This document shows, piece by piece, positions 1 through 7,396 of a stretch of 64,000 bases of DNA. How positions within the stretch are numbered: position 1 is the first letter of the stretch; every line of letters starts with the position of its first letter. A program made the position numbers and the translations under genes. This stretch comes from Actinocrispum wychmicini. Lineage in GTDB: Bacteria > Actinomycetota > Actinomycetes > Mycobacteriales > Pseudonocardiaceae. Below the pieces are notes generated by a model that worked only from the letters and a program-made list of their open reading frames with translations, made no database searches and had not been told where the DNA came from. The stretch is taken from positions 124,001 through 188,000 of the forward strand of contig NZ_SLWS01000006.1 in assembly GCF_004345645.1 (NCBI RefSeq). Direction: 5' to 3'.

Positions 1-1056
1 GATCACCCGGATGGACCCGCCGGACATGCTCACGAAGTCCTGCCCGCCGACCCCGGCGCCGGACCGCATCGCCGGGATCTTGGCCCAGCCGACCGCGGTG
101 TCCCGGTCGGCCATCTTGGCCACGCCGTTGTTCGGGTTCACCACCGCGCGCCAGAAGTAGTCGCTCTCCAGCAGAATGCCGATCTTGTTGTCGGCGAACT
201 GGCTGAACGACTTGTCCCGTCCCTTGGCCTCCTGCTGCAGCAGCGGGTCGCCCAGACCGCCGGCGTAGACCTTCTGGTACAGGCCGAGCACGTCCTTGAC
301 GTTCTGGGTGGCGCCCTGCCACTTGCCGTCCGCGTAGATCGGCTTGCCCGTGCCGACGAGCAACGGCAGCACGCCCTGCATGGTGGTCGCCTCGGTCATC
401 GCCGTGCCCGCGTTGAGCTGGATCGGCACCACACCCTGGAGCTTCTTCAGCGCCTGCCCGGCGGCCAGGACGTCGTCCCAGCTGCGCGGCTGCCAGTCCG
501 CAGGCAGCCCGGCCTGGGCGAACAACTTCTTGTTGAAATACAGGACGCGGCCGTCCGTGCCGGTCGGGACGCCGTAGCGCTTGCCGTCGAAGTCGCCGAG
601 CGCGGCCACCGCCTGCGGGATCTTCGACCAGCCGTCCCAGGCGTCCACCTTGTCCCTGCCGACCACGTCGGCGAGCGGCTTGACCTGGCCGGCCTGGGCG
701 AACTCGCCGAGCCAGATGCCGTCGACCTCCAGCACGTCGGCGCCACCGCCGGTCTTGAGGTCAAGGGCCACCTTGGTCTTGTAGTCCGCGTCGTCGGCGC
801 CGTTGCCCTCGAACTTGACTGTGGCGTTGACACCCTTGGCTTTCTCCGCCTCGACGAACTTCGGGATGACGTACTCGCTGATCCACTTGGCGCCGGCCGC
901 GTTCTTCCCACCGGCCTGGGAGTTGGCCCCGATGGTCAGCGTCACGTCCTTCGCTTCGGAGTTCTGTCCGGTGTTCGTGTCCGCGGACTTGCCCACGCAC
1001 CCCGCGGTCAGCAGCGTCACACCCGCGAGCACCGCCATCAGGGACTTCAGTCGCAT
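1..1056 (-). CDS. ABC transporter extracellular sugar-binding lipoprotein (3' end outside window)
   Basis: Probable substrate-binding component of a carbohydrate ABC importer, anchored outside the membrane. The visible 352 residues start MRLKSLMAVLAG, followed by a lipobox (LLTAGC) with the lipid-attachment Cys near residue 20, then a typical family 1 solute-binding fold with VLEVDGIWLGEFAQAG and YGVPTGTDGRVLYFNKKLF, characteristic of sugar binders. The ATG follows a GGGAGG ribosome site by 7 bases. The C-terminal part lies beyond base 1. Permease genes would be expected further left and are not visible, so the substrate cannot be named. Family assignment is firm. Confidence 0.88.
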   Translation of the reverse strand, partial: MRLKSLMAVLAGVTLLTAGCVGKSADTNTGQNSEAKDVTLTIGANSQAGGKNAAGAKWISEYVIPKFVEAEKAKGVNATVKFEGNGADDADYKTKVALDLKTGGGADVLEVDGIWLGEFAQAGQVKPLADVVGRDKVDAWDGWSKIPQAVAALGDFDGKRYGVPTGTDGRVLYFNKKLFAQAGLPADWQPRSWDDVLAAGQALKKLQGVVPIQLNAGTAMTEATTMQGVLPLLVGTGKPIYADGKWQGATQNVKDVLGLYQKVYAGGLGDPLLQQEAKGRDKSFSQFADNKIGILLESDYFWRAVVNPNNGVAKMADRDTAVGWAKIPAMRSGAGVGGQDFVSMSGGSIRVI

Positions 1057-1213
1057 CGTCGCGCCCTCCCATAGCAAAAACCCACAAACTCGACATGGGT
1101 CGCGTTATCCTCTGTCAGAAGTTGATCGTTGACAAGGGTCGTGATCGGCCCTTTCGGGCGAGGCCACGCGGTGGTGCACGCGTTGATCACTACGACGGGG
1201 TAGCGTTCGGACC

Positions 1214-2230
1214 GTGGTAGCCCCTGATCCCGTGGACGTCCGCCTCCTCAGCCTGGTGGCCGAGATGGGCCGCGCCGCGGTGCACGAGGTCGCCGCCCGC
1301 CTGGGGCTGGATCCCCGGGAAGTGGCCGCTCGGCTGGTCGCGCTGTCCGCCAACGGCCTCCCGTTGATGGTGGGCGTCGAGTGCGACCCGAACGGGATTC
1401 GCGCGGCCCTGGCCGCCATCGCCCATCAGCCAGCCCATCAGCCGCCGATGGTCTCGCCGCCCGCGGGTTTCCCGTCCGGCGCCTACCAGGTGCAGGGCAC
1501 ACCGTCCGGGACGTATCCGCCCCCGCCGCCGTCCGGTCCGTATCCGGTCGCCACGCCGCCGTCGGGCCCGTACCAGGTCGCCACGCCTTATCCCGCGCAA
1601 CAGCAGGCTTACGCCCCACCCATGCCGCAGCGGCCGAACCCGGGCTGGCCGCAGAACCCGCCGAGCCAGCCGTTCCCGGCCCAGCCGCCGCCCCCGCCGG
1701 ACCCGGCCGCGAGCACGTGGGGCCCACCCCAGTCGTCCTCGTGGGCCCGCGGCGACCAGCCACACCAGGCGGCCCAGCAGCCCAGCCCGCCACGGACGCC
1801 CGCGGCGGTGCGGACCGGGAAGGTCGGCGGCACCCTCCAGGCCGAGGGCCTTGAGGGCGAGTACCTGTCGATCCAGCTGGTCGAAGTGGTCGACCCGGCC
1901 GACTTCCTGTTCACCGCGGCCGGTTACCGGCTGCAGGAGGGCGAACGGTCGGTGGTCGTGCACACCGAGATGGTCAACAAGGGCGCGCAGCCGTTCAACT
2001 CGTTGCCGGACCTCTACCTCGTCCTGGTCGCCAAGGACGGCCGGGCGATCACCAAGGCCCCGGTGTCGCTGTCGTCCCGCCCGCCGCACCGGATCGGCGT
2101 CGCCCCCGGCGAAACCGCCGGCGGACACACCGTCTACGTGCTCCCGGAGAACGTCGAGCTGACCGCCGTCCGGTGGAGCCCACGCCCGGACGACACGGCC
2201 CGAACCCTGACCTGGGCCGTCGAGCCTTAA
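1214..2230 (+). CDS. Winged-helix N-terminal domain, proline-rich linker, DUF4352-like C-terminal domain
   Basis: 338 residues with a GTG start. Residues 1-60 look like an AsnC/MarR-type winged helix (LLSLVAEMGRAAVHEVAARL then DPREVAARLVALSANGLP). Residues 75-200 form a low-complexity Pro/Gln/Ala/Tyr linker with repeated SGPYPVATP-like units. Residues 205-338 resemble an extracellular immunoglobulin-like DUF4352 fold (GEYLSIQLVEVVD, VVVHTEMVNKGAQPFN). No transmembrane segment is evident, which is odd for a domain usually found on secreted or membrane proteins. It is divergent from the sugar-binding gene and convergent with the pseudouridine synthase. The role is unknown; a DNA-binding sensor is only a guess. 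Confidence 0.75.
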   Translation: MVAPDPVDVRLLSLVAEMGRAAVHEVAARLGLDPREVAARLVALSANGLPLMVGVECDPNGIRAALAAIAHQPAHQPPMVSPPAGFPSGAYQVQGTPSGTYPPPPPSGPYPVATPPSGPYQVATPYPAQQQAYAPPMPQRPNPGWPQNPPSQPFPAQPPPPPDPAASTWGPPQSSSWARGDQPHQAAQQPSPPRTPAAVRTGKVGGTLQAEGLEGEYLSIQLVEVVDPADFLFTAAGYRLQEGERSVVVHTEMVNKGAQPFNSLPDLYLVLVAKDGRAITKAPVSLSSRPPHRIGVAPGETAGGHTVYVLPENVELTAVRWSPRPDDTARTLTWAVEP

Positions 2231-2268
2231 GGCCTGTATCGAGGTCCCCGTCCGCGATACAGGCCTTA
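2228..2268. terminator. Bidirectional hairpin holding both stop codons
   Basis: A perfect 14-bp inverted repeat (2228-2241 and 2255-2268) with a 13-base loop lies between two convergent genes. The TAA of the upstream plus-strand gene and the TAA of the minus-strand pseudouridine synthase are the outer bases of the two arms. No long T tract follows, as usual for actinobacterial intrinsic terminators. Confidence 0.8.
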
Positions 2269-3195
2269 GGACTCGGCGCGTAGCCCTGCCAGGGAAGCGG
2301 CGAGATCCGCGGGATATTCGCTGGTGAACTCGACCCAGCGGCCGTCGGCCGGATGCTCGAAGCCCAAGGCCCGCGCGTGCAGCCACTGCCTGGTCAACCC
2401 CAGGCGCTTGGCGAGCACCGGGTCGGCCCCGTACGTCAGGTCGCCCACGCACGGGTGCCGCAGCGCGGAGAAGTGCACCCGGATCTGGTGGGTCCGGCCG
2501 GTCTCCAGCTTCACCTTCACCAGCGAGGCCGCCCGGAACATCTCCAGCACCTCGTAGTGGGTCACGCTCGGCCGGCCGGACGCGACCACGGCGAACTTGT
2601 AGTCGTGCTTCGGGTGCCGGTCGATGGGCGCGTCGATCGTGCCGGCGCTCGGGTCCGGGTGCCCCTGGACGATCGCGTGGTAGGTCTTGTCGACCGTCCG
2701 CTCCTTGAAGGCCCGTTTGAGCACGGTGTACGCGTGTTCGCTCTTGGCCACCACCATCACGCCGGTCGTGCCGACGTCCAGCCGGTGCACGACGCCCTGC
2801 CGCTCGGCCGCGCCGGACGTGGACACCCGGGTCCCGGCCGCGGCGAGCCCGCCGATCACGGTGGGCCCGGTCCAGCCGGGGCTCGGGTGGGCGGCCACCC
2901 CGACCGGCTTGTCGACCACCACGATGTCGTCGTCCTCGAACAGCACCCGCAGGCCGTCGACGGGCACCGGCACCAGCTCGACCGGCCGGTCCGGCGCGGG
3001 CAGCGTGACCTCGAGCACCGACCCGGCGACGAGCCGGTCGGACTTGTCCGCCGGGCGGCCGTCGATCACCACGTCGCCGGCTTCGGCGATGGCCGCGACC
3101 ACGGTCCGGGACAGGCCGAGCAGCTTGGACAGCCCGGCGTCCACGCGCATCCCGTCCAGGCCGTCCGGCACGGGCAGCGTACGCAGGTCAGTCAC
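2266..3195 (-). CDS. RluA-family 23S rRNA pseudouridine synthase (RluD-like)
   Basis: 309 residues, the usual length for RluD-type enzymes that convert uridines of large-subunit rRNA to pseudouridine. An S4 RNA-binding domain (about 10-75) precedes the catalytic domain. The signature GVVHRLDVGTTG carries the catalytic Asp at residue 140, and VKLETGRTHQIRVH is the second conserved block. The start is GTG at 3195, overlapping the lspA stop by 8 bases, so the pair is translationally coupled; lspA-rluD pairing is widespread. The exact target uridines cannot be read from sequence. Confidence 0.93.
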   Translation of the reverse strand: MTDLRTLPVPDGLDGMRVDAGLSKLLGLSRTVVAAIAEAGDVVIDGRPADKSDRLVAGSVLEVTLPAPDRPVELVPVPVDGLRVLFEDDDIVVVDKPVGVAAHPSPGWTGPTVIGGLAAAGTRVSTSGAAERQGVVHRLDVGTTGVMVVAKSEHAYTVLKRAFKERTVDKTYHAIVQGHPDPSAGTIDAPIDRHPKHDYKFAVVASGRPSVTHYEVLEMFRAASLVKVKLETGRTHQIRVHFSALRHPCVGDLTYGADPVLAKRLGLTRQWLHARALGFEHPADGRWVEFTSEYPADLAASLAGLRAES

Positions 3196-3763
3196 CCGCT
3201 GTGACCTCAGCTTTCTTCTTGTCTTTGGATCGGCGGCCGTCGTACTCGTAGCCGAACAACGACAGCAGCACGATCAGGATCCCGCCGAGGACGATCGACG
3301 AGTCGGCCACGTTGAACACCGGCCAGTACTCGCCGTTCGGCCCGAACAGCGACACGAAGTCGATCACGTGCCCGCGCAGCGGCCCCGGCGCCCGGAAGAA
3401 CCGGTCGGTCAGGTTCCCCAGCGCGCCGGCCAGCACCAGCCCGAGGCCCAGCGCCCAGCCGGTGGATCGGAGCCGGGGCAGGATCCAGATGATCGCGACC
3501 ACCACACCCACGGCGACCAGCGCGAGCACCCAGGTCATCCCGGTGGCGATGGAGAACGCCGCGCCGGGATTGCGCACGATCTGCAGGTAGGCCAGACCGC
3601 CGAGGACCCGAACCGGCTCCTTGCCCTCCAGCTGGGCCAGGGCGAGCACCTTGGTGCCCAGGTCGAGCGCGAACAGCAGCACTGCCGTCACGACCAGGAC
3701 CAACGCCTTCCGTGCCGGCGCTGGCTCGGGACTGCTCTCCGTACTCACCGGTTCATTGTCCAT
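3188..3763 (-). CDS. lspA: Lipoprotein signal peptidase (signal peptidase II)
   Basis: 191-residue inner-membrane aspartyl protease that removes the signal peptide from diacylglyceryl-prolipoproteins. It has four hydrophobic segments and the two catalytic aspartate blocks, GNLTDRFFR and FNVADSSIVLGG, plus VRNPGAAFS. The N-terminal 30 residues are a hydrophilic Ser/Pro/Glu tail common in actinobacteria. ATG at 3763 is chosen; GTG six codons in is an alternative. Only 18 bases separate this start from that of the divergent AraC gene, so one or both messages may be leaderless. It serves the many lipoproteins of such bacteria, including the binding protein at the left edge. Confidence 0.93.
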   Translation of the reverse strand: MDNEPVSTESSPEPAPARKALVLVVTAVLLFALDLGTKVLALAQLEGKEPVRVLGGLAYLQIVRNPGAAFSIATGMTWVLALVAVGVVVAIIWILPRLRSTGWALGLGLVLAGALGNLTDRFFRAPGPLRGHVIDFVSLFGPNGEYWPVFNVADSSIVLGGILIVLLSLFGYEYDGRRSKDKKKAEVTAGD

Positions 3764-3781
3764 GCACCTACGCTGGCCTGT

Positions 3782-4600
3782 GTGGATGGGCCGGACGACT
3801 GGGCGGCGCGGGCACCACACCCCGCGTTGCGCCACCTCGTGCGCCGATACGTCGGGTACACGCAGCACAACGTGTCCCTGGCCGTGCACCGCGGGCTGCC
3901 GTCACGGTCAGTGACGCTGATCATCAGCCTCGCCGATCCTGTCCGCGTGGTCGACGGTCCGCACCTGCTGGCCGCGGTGGGCGGGCTGCACCTCGGGCCG
4001 GTGCTGATCAGCCAGGACCGCTTCCAGCGCGGCCTGTCCCTCGATCTCAGCCCGCTCGGCCTGCGGGCGCTGCTCGGCGTCCCGTCGACCGAGCTGACGG
4101 CGGCCGTGGTCGACCTGGCCGACCTGCCCGTGCCGTGGGCCCGGCGGCTGCCGGACCGGCTGGCCGACGCGCCGGACTGGCCGAGCCGGTTCGATGTGCT
4201 GGACGCCGAGCTGACGGCCGCGGTCAAGCCCGTGCGGCTGGTCGAGGAGATCCAGTGGGCGTGGCGGCGGATGGTGACCGGGCACGGCGGCCGGCCGGTG
4301 ACCGAACTGGCCGGCGAGGTCGGCTGGAGCAGGCGGCACTTCACCGAGCGGTTCGCCGGCGAGGTCGGCATGGGGCCCAAGCAGATCTCCCGGCTGATCC
4401 GGTTCGAACGCAGCGGCGAGCTGCTGCGTGCCGGCGGGGCGCTGGCGGAGGTCGCGATCACCGCCGGGTACTACGACCAGGCGCACATGAGCAACGAGTG
4501 GCGGGTGCTGGCCGGGTGCAGCCCGTCCGAGTGGATCCGCGAGGAGCTCCCGTTTCTCCAAGACGTCAGCGTCCCCGATGAACCAGAGTCCTCGGCATGA
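3782..4600 (+). CDS. AraC-family transcriptional regulator
   Basis: 272 residues with a C-terminal double helix-turn-helix of AraC/XylS type (about 175-265): GRPVTELAGEVGWSRRHFTERF for helix-turn-helix 1 and ALAEVAITAGYYDQAHMSNEWRV for the second. The N-terminal half (LVRRYVGYTQHN, SVTLIISLADPV) matches the DUF6597-type sensory domain found in similar regulators. The start is GTG at 3782; no upstream ATG exists in frame close by. The stop overlaps the start of the next gene (ATGA), so it is coupled to the VOC protein, its most likely target or effector partner (inference). Confidence 0.9.
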   Translation: MDGPDDWAARAPHPALRHLVRRYVGYTQHNVSLAVHRGLPSRSVTLIISLADPVRVVDGPHLLAAVGGLHLGPVLISQDRFQRGLSLDLSPLGLRALLGVPSTELTAAVVDLADLPVPWARRLPDRLADAPDWPSRFDVLDAELTAAVKPVRLVEEIQWAWRRMVTGHGGRPVTELAGEVGWSRRHFTERFAGEVGMGPKQISRLIRFERSGELLRAGGALAEVAITAGYYDQAHMSNEWRVLAGCSPSEWIREELPFLQDVSVPDEPESSA

Positions 4601-4968
4601 TCTGGCCTTGTTTGATGTACCGGGACGCCGAGGCGGCCCGCGTGTTCCTGACCGAGGTGTTCGGGTTCACCGAGAAAGTGACTGTGCGCGACGGCGACCG
4701 GATCGCGCACGCCGAGGTGGCGTGGCCGGAAGGCGGCGGCATCATGTACGGCACAGTCGGAAACCACCCCGACTACCCGCAGCAGGTGCCCGGCACCCAG
4801 TGGGTCTGTGTGTACACAAAGGACCCTGATGCGGTCCACGAGCGGGCCGTGGCGGCCAAGGCGACTGTGATGACCGAGCCGTACGACGCCGAGTACGGCG
4901 CGCGGAACGTGGCGATCGCCGACAGCGAAGGCAATGTCTGGACGTTCGGCACCTATCAGGGCGCGTGA
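4597..4968 (+). CDS. VOC (glyoxalase/bleomycin-resistance fold) family protein
   Basis: 123 residues with one betaalphabetabetabeta repeat pair of the vicinal oxygen chelate fold: CLMYRDAEAARVFLTEVFGF at the start, the middle strand AHAEVAWPEGGGIMYG and the C-terminal DSEGNVWTFGTYQG. The last resembles PhnB/YdfR-like members that lack a proven activity. It is translationally coupled to the AraC regulator through an ATGA overlap. The substrate is unknown; antibiotic binding, glyoxalase or dioxygenase activity cannot be told apart. Confidence 0.85.
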   Translation: MIWPCLMYRDAEAARVFLTEVFGFTEKVTVRDGDRIAHAEVAWPEGGGIMYGTVGNHPDYPQQVPGTQWVCVYTKDPDAVHERAVAAKATVMTEPYDAEYGARNVAIADSEGNVWTFGTYQGA

Positions 4969-4975
4969 CCCGTTC

Positions 4976-5004
4976 TCCTGGCCCTCGGGGGGTGAGGGCC
5001 AGGA
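4976..5004. terminator. Intrinsic terminator hairpin between convergent genes
   Basis: A perfect 11-bp stem (4976-4986 with 4994-5004) and a 7-base G-rich loop lies between the VOC gene and the convergent hydrolase gene. It can serve both strands. Confidence 0.8.
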
Positions 5005-5015
5005 TCACCGGGCGC

Positions 5016-5849
5016 TCAGGATCGAAGGAACGCCAGCAGTTCGGCGTTGAAGGTCTCCGCGTGGGTGATGTTCAGCCCGTGCGGCGCGTCCGGCACGAGC
5101 ACCAGCTTGCTGTCCGGGATGGCCGCGGCCGTGCGCTTCCCGCTCGCCTCGAACGGCACGATCGGGTCCGCGTCGCCGTGGATCACCAGGGTGGGAATGG
5201 TGAACGCGGTCAGGTCGTCACGAAAGTCCGTGGTGGTGAACGCGGTCGTGCAGTCCAGGGTGCCCTTGGCCGAGGCGAACGCGGCGATGTCGGCGATGTA
5301 CTGGCGCTGCTGCGGGCTGACCAGGTCGGTGCCGTTGACGGCGAAGAGGTTCGTGACGAACTGGTCGACGAACGCGACCCGGTCACCGCGGATGCCCTCG
5401 TGGAACCCGTTGAGCGTGGCCTGGTCGAGGCCGCCGTCCGGGTTCTCGCCGGTTTTGTACAGGTACGGCGGGACGGCAGCGGCGAACACGGCCTTGGCGA
5501 TCCGGTCGGTGCCGTACCGGCCGAGGTAGCGGGCGACTTCGCCGCCGCCCATGGAGAACCCGACCAGGGTGACGTCGGTCAGGTCGAGGTACTCCAGCAG
5601 CACGTGCAGGTCGGCGCTGAAGGTCTCGTAGTCGTAGCCGTTCCACGGTCGGGAGGACGCGCCGAACCCGCGCCGGTCGTACGTGATGACCCGGTAGCCC
5701 TCGGCGACCAGCGCCGGGACCTGCTTCTCCCAGGACCGCCCGGACAGCGGCCAGCCGTGGATGAGCACCACCGGCTGGCCGGAGCCGGCGTCCTCGTAGT
5801 AGATCTCGACAGGGTGCCCATTGTCCTCGCCAACAGTGAGGCGTGGCAT
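5016..5849 (-). CDS. Alpha/beta-fold hydrolase (non-heme haloperoxidase-like)
   Basis: 277 residues. The oxyanion block VVLIHGWPLSG, nucleophile elbow LVGFSMGGGE (Ser99), acid block VIHGDADPIVP and catalytic His in APHGLNITH give a complete Ser-Asp-His triad. The length and the WPLSGRSWEKQ and YDRRGFG motifs match the cofactor-free haloperoxidase/esterase group. It is a cytoplasmic enzyme with no signal peptide. It ends near a shared terminator and starts 14 bases downstream of the aminotransferase stop, so it may be co-transcribed with that riboswitch-controlled gene. The substrate is unknown. Confidence 0.88.
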   Translation of the reverse strand: MPRLTVGEDNGHPVEIYYEDAGSGQPVVLIHGWPLSGRSWEKQVPALVAEGYRVITYDRRGFGASSRPWNGYDYETFSADLHVLLEYLDLTDVTLVGFSMGGGEVARYLGRYGTDRIAKAVFAAAVPPYLYKTGENPDGGLDQATLNGFHEGIRGDRVAFVDQFVTNLFAVNGTDLVSPQQRQYIADIAAFASAKGTLDCTTAFTTTDFRDDLTAFTIPTLVIHGDADPIVPFEASGKRTAAAIPDSKLVLVPDAPHGLNITHAETFNAELLAFLRS

Positions 5850-5863
5850 GGCGGATCCTTCCT

Positions 5864-7198
5864 TCAGTCCCGGAGAAACGACGGCAGCACGCGCACGTCA
5901 TGCTCCGGCACCCACCGGCCGTCCGCAAGCCGGTACGTCAACGCCGGGCCGACCGTCACCAGCGTGCGCAACGCGTCCACCAGCCGGTCCACGTGTTCCG
6001 CCGTGCTCCCCAGGCCGAGGCTCGCGCGCAGCGCCTGCTGCTCAGTCGATCCGCACTTCGCCAGGAGTCGTCGCGTGGCGATGTGCGCGCAGAAAGCCCC
6101 GTCGCGCACGCCGATTCCGTACTCCGCAGACAAAGCCGCCGCGATCAGGCCGGCGTCGTGGCCTTCGACGGTGAAGCTGACGACGCCGACGCGCGGCCCG
6201 TCGAACAGGCTCAGCTCGCTCAGGCCGGGCACGCTCCGCAGGCCCTCACGAAGCCTGCGCAGCAACGAGATCTCGTGCGCCTCGATGTCCGACCAGTTGG
6301 CGGACAACACTTCGCAGGCCGCGGCGAGCGCGTGCACACCGACGACGTTCGGCGACCCGGCCTCGTGCCGTTCCGGCACCGCGGACCAGGCGACGCCCAA
6401 GTGGTCGCCGTAGTTCACGACCTGCTTGGTGGCCCCGCCGCCGACCAGGTACGGGTCCGCCGCCTGCAGCCAGTCGGCACGACCGACCAAAGCACCGGCG
6501 CCGAACGGCGCGTAGAGCTTGTGCCCGGACAGCACGACGTAGTCCACGTCCCACGCCTTGATGTCCACGGCCCGGTGCGGCGCGAGTTGGGCGGCATCTA
6601 GCGCGACCCGGGCACCGTGCTTGCGGGCGACCGCGGCCAACTCGTCCACCGGCCACAGTTCACCGGTCACATTGGACGCTCCGGTCACCACCACCAGCCG
6701 CGGGCCGGCCGGCGCCGAAACCAAAGCGTTGTCCAGCGCGACAACCGCGTCGGCCGCGGACGCCGGGGTCTGGATCCGGCGGATCCACGGACCTTTCCAC
6801 GGCAGCAAAGCGGCGTGGTGCTCGGTGTCGAACAGCACGACCGAGGTGCCCTTCGGCAGCGAACGAGCCAACAGGTTCAGGGAATCCGTGGTGTTGCGCG
6901 TGAACACGACCGCGTCCCGGGAGCGCGCGCCCACGAACTTCCGCAGGACGTCACGTGCCCGCTCGTACACCTTGGTGGAGACCTGGGAGGCGAACCCGGC
7001 GCCGCGGTGCACGCTGGCGTACCAGGGCAGGAGTTCGTCCACGGCGTCCTGCACGCCGCGCAGACAGGGCGCGCTCGCGGCGTGATCGAGGTTGGCGTAC
7101 TCGATGTGCCCGCCGGTGGCGAGGGGAACCCTCAGTGCGGCGCCGACAACAGCGGGGACCTGCACCGACTGGCGGGGGGTGGGGAGTGCGAGTGTCAC
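5864..7198 (-). CDS. Class V aminotransferase / cysteine desulfurase-like PLP enzyme
   Basis: 444 residues. The fold-type I signature includes NLDHAASAPCL at the start of the domain, VALDAAQLAPHRAVD (cofactor-ring Asp), VLSGHKLYAPFGAGAL (PLP-binding Lys) and a late Cys in RDGAFCAHIATRRLL. The GTG start at 7198 is chosen because GGAGGAAAGAA ends just before it; further upstream the reading frame runs through a riboswitch and is not real coding. The SAM-IV riboswitch in front points to sulfur amino-acid metabolism, for example a desulfurase or lyase working on cysteine (inference). The late Cys lies where cysteine desulfurases carry theirs, but the loop is not diagnostic. Confidence 0.88.
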   Translation of the reverse strand: MTLALPTPRQSVQVPAVVGAALRVPLATGGHIEYANLDHAASAPCLRGVQDAVDELLPWYASVHRGAGFASQVSTKVYERARDVLRKFVGARSRDAVVFTRNTTDSLNLLARSLPKGTSVVLFDTEHHAALLPWKGPWIRRIQTPASAADAVVALDNALVSAPAGPRLVVVTGASNVTGELWPVDELAAVARKHGARVALDAAQLAPHRAVDIKAWDVDYVVLSGHKLYAPFGAGALVGRADWLQAADPYLVGGGATKQVVNYGDHLGVAWSAVPERHEAGSPNVVGVHALAAACEVLSANWSDIEAHEISLLRRLREGLRSVPGLSELSLFDGPRVGVVSFTVEGHDAGLIAAALSAEYGIGVRDGAFCAHIATRRLLAKCGSTEQQALRASLGLGSTAEHVDRLVDALRTLVTVGPALTYRLADGRWVPEHDVRVLPSFLRD

Positions 7199-7261
7199 TT
7201 CTTTCCTCCGGGCCCGGGGACCCGCATGGAGGGTCCGCGCTTGCCCTGCCACGGGTGTGGC

Positions 7262-7347
7262 GGGCCTGGTCCTCACCCGGGGCACCCCACCGCGGTAGGA
7301 GGGTTGCCGGCCAGCGAGCCGGGGCTTGACGCTGGCACTCATGACCT
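7262..7347 (-). ncRNA. SAM-IV riboswitch
   Basis: Read on the minus strand the segment holds the SAM-IV core as I recall it: GGTCATGAGTGCCAGCG, then AAGCCCCGGC, GGCCGGCAACCCTCC, GCGGTGGGGTGCCCCGGGTG and a closing GACC. P1 pairs 7343-7346 with 7268-7271. A following hairpin (GCCAC/GTGGC) fits the extra helix of the class. Downstream, CCCTCC at 7228-7233 can pair with the GGAGG ribosome site at 7205-7209, which would give translational control. SAM-IV is known only from Actinomycetales, in front of sulfur metabolism genes. Coordinates mark the core; the expression platform extends to about 7205. Confidence 0.88.
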
Positions 7348-7355
7348 TCGGTTCG

Positions 7356-7384
7356 AATGTAGCGGATCGCCGCGCCGGTGAAAA
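7356..7384 (-). promoter_or_regulatory. Sigma70-like promoter of the riboswitch transcript
   Basis: On the minus strand TTTTCA (7379-7384) is followed after 17 bases by TACATT (7356-7361). Transcription would begin near 7349, immediately before the riboswitch P1 helix at 7346, which supports the match. Confidence 0.5.
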
Positions 7385-7396
7385 GCCGTCCAGATG

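Noticed and set aside
7199..7342. N-terminal extension of the class V aminotransferase (MSASVKPRLAGRQ...)
   Set aside because: The added codons are the SAM-IV riboswitch and its expression platform; a strong ribosome site precedes GTG 7198.
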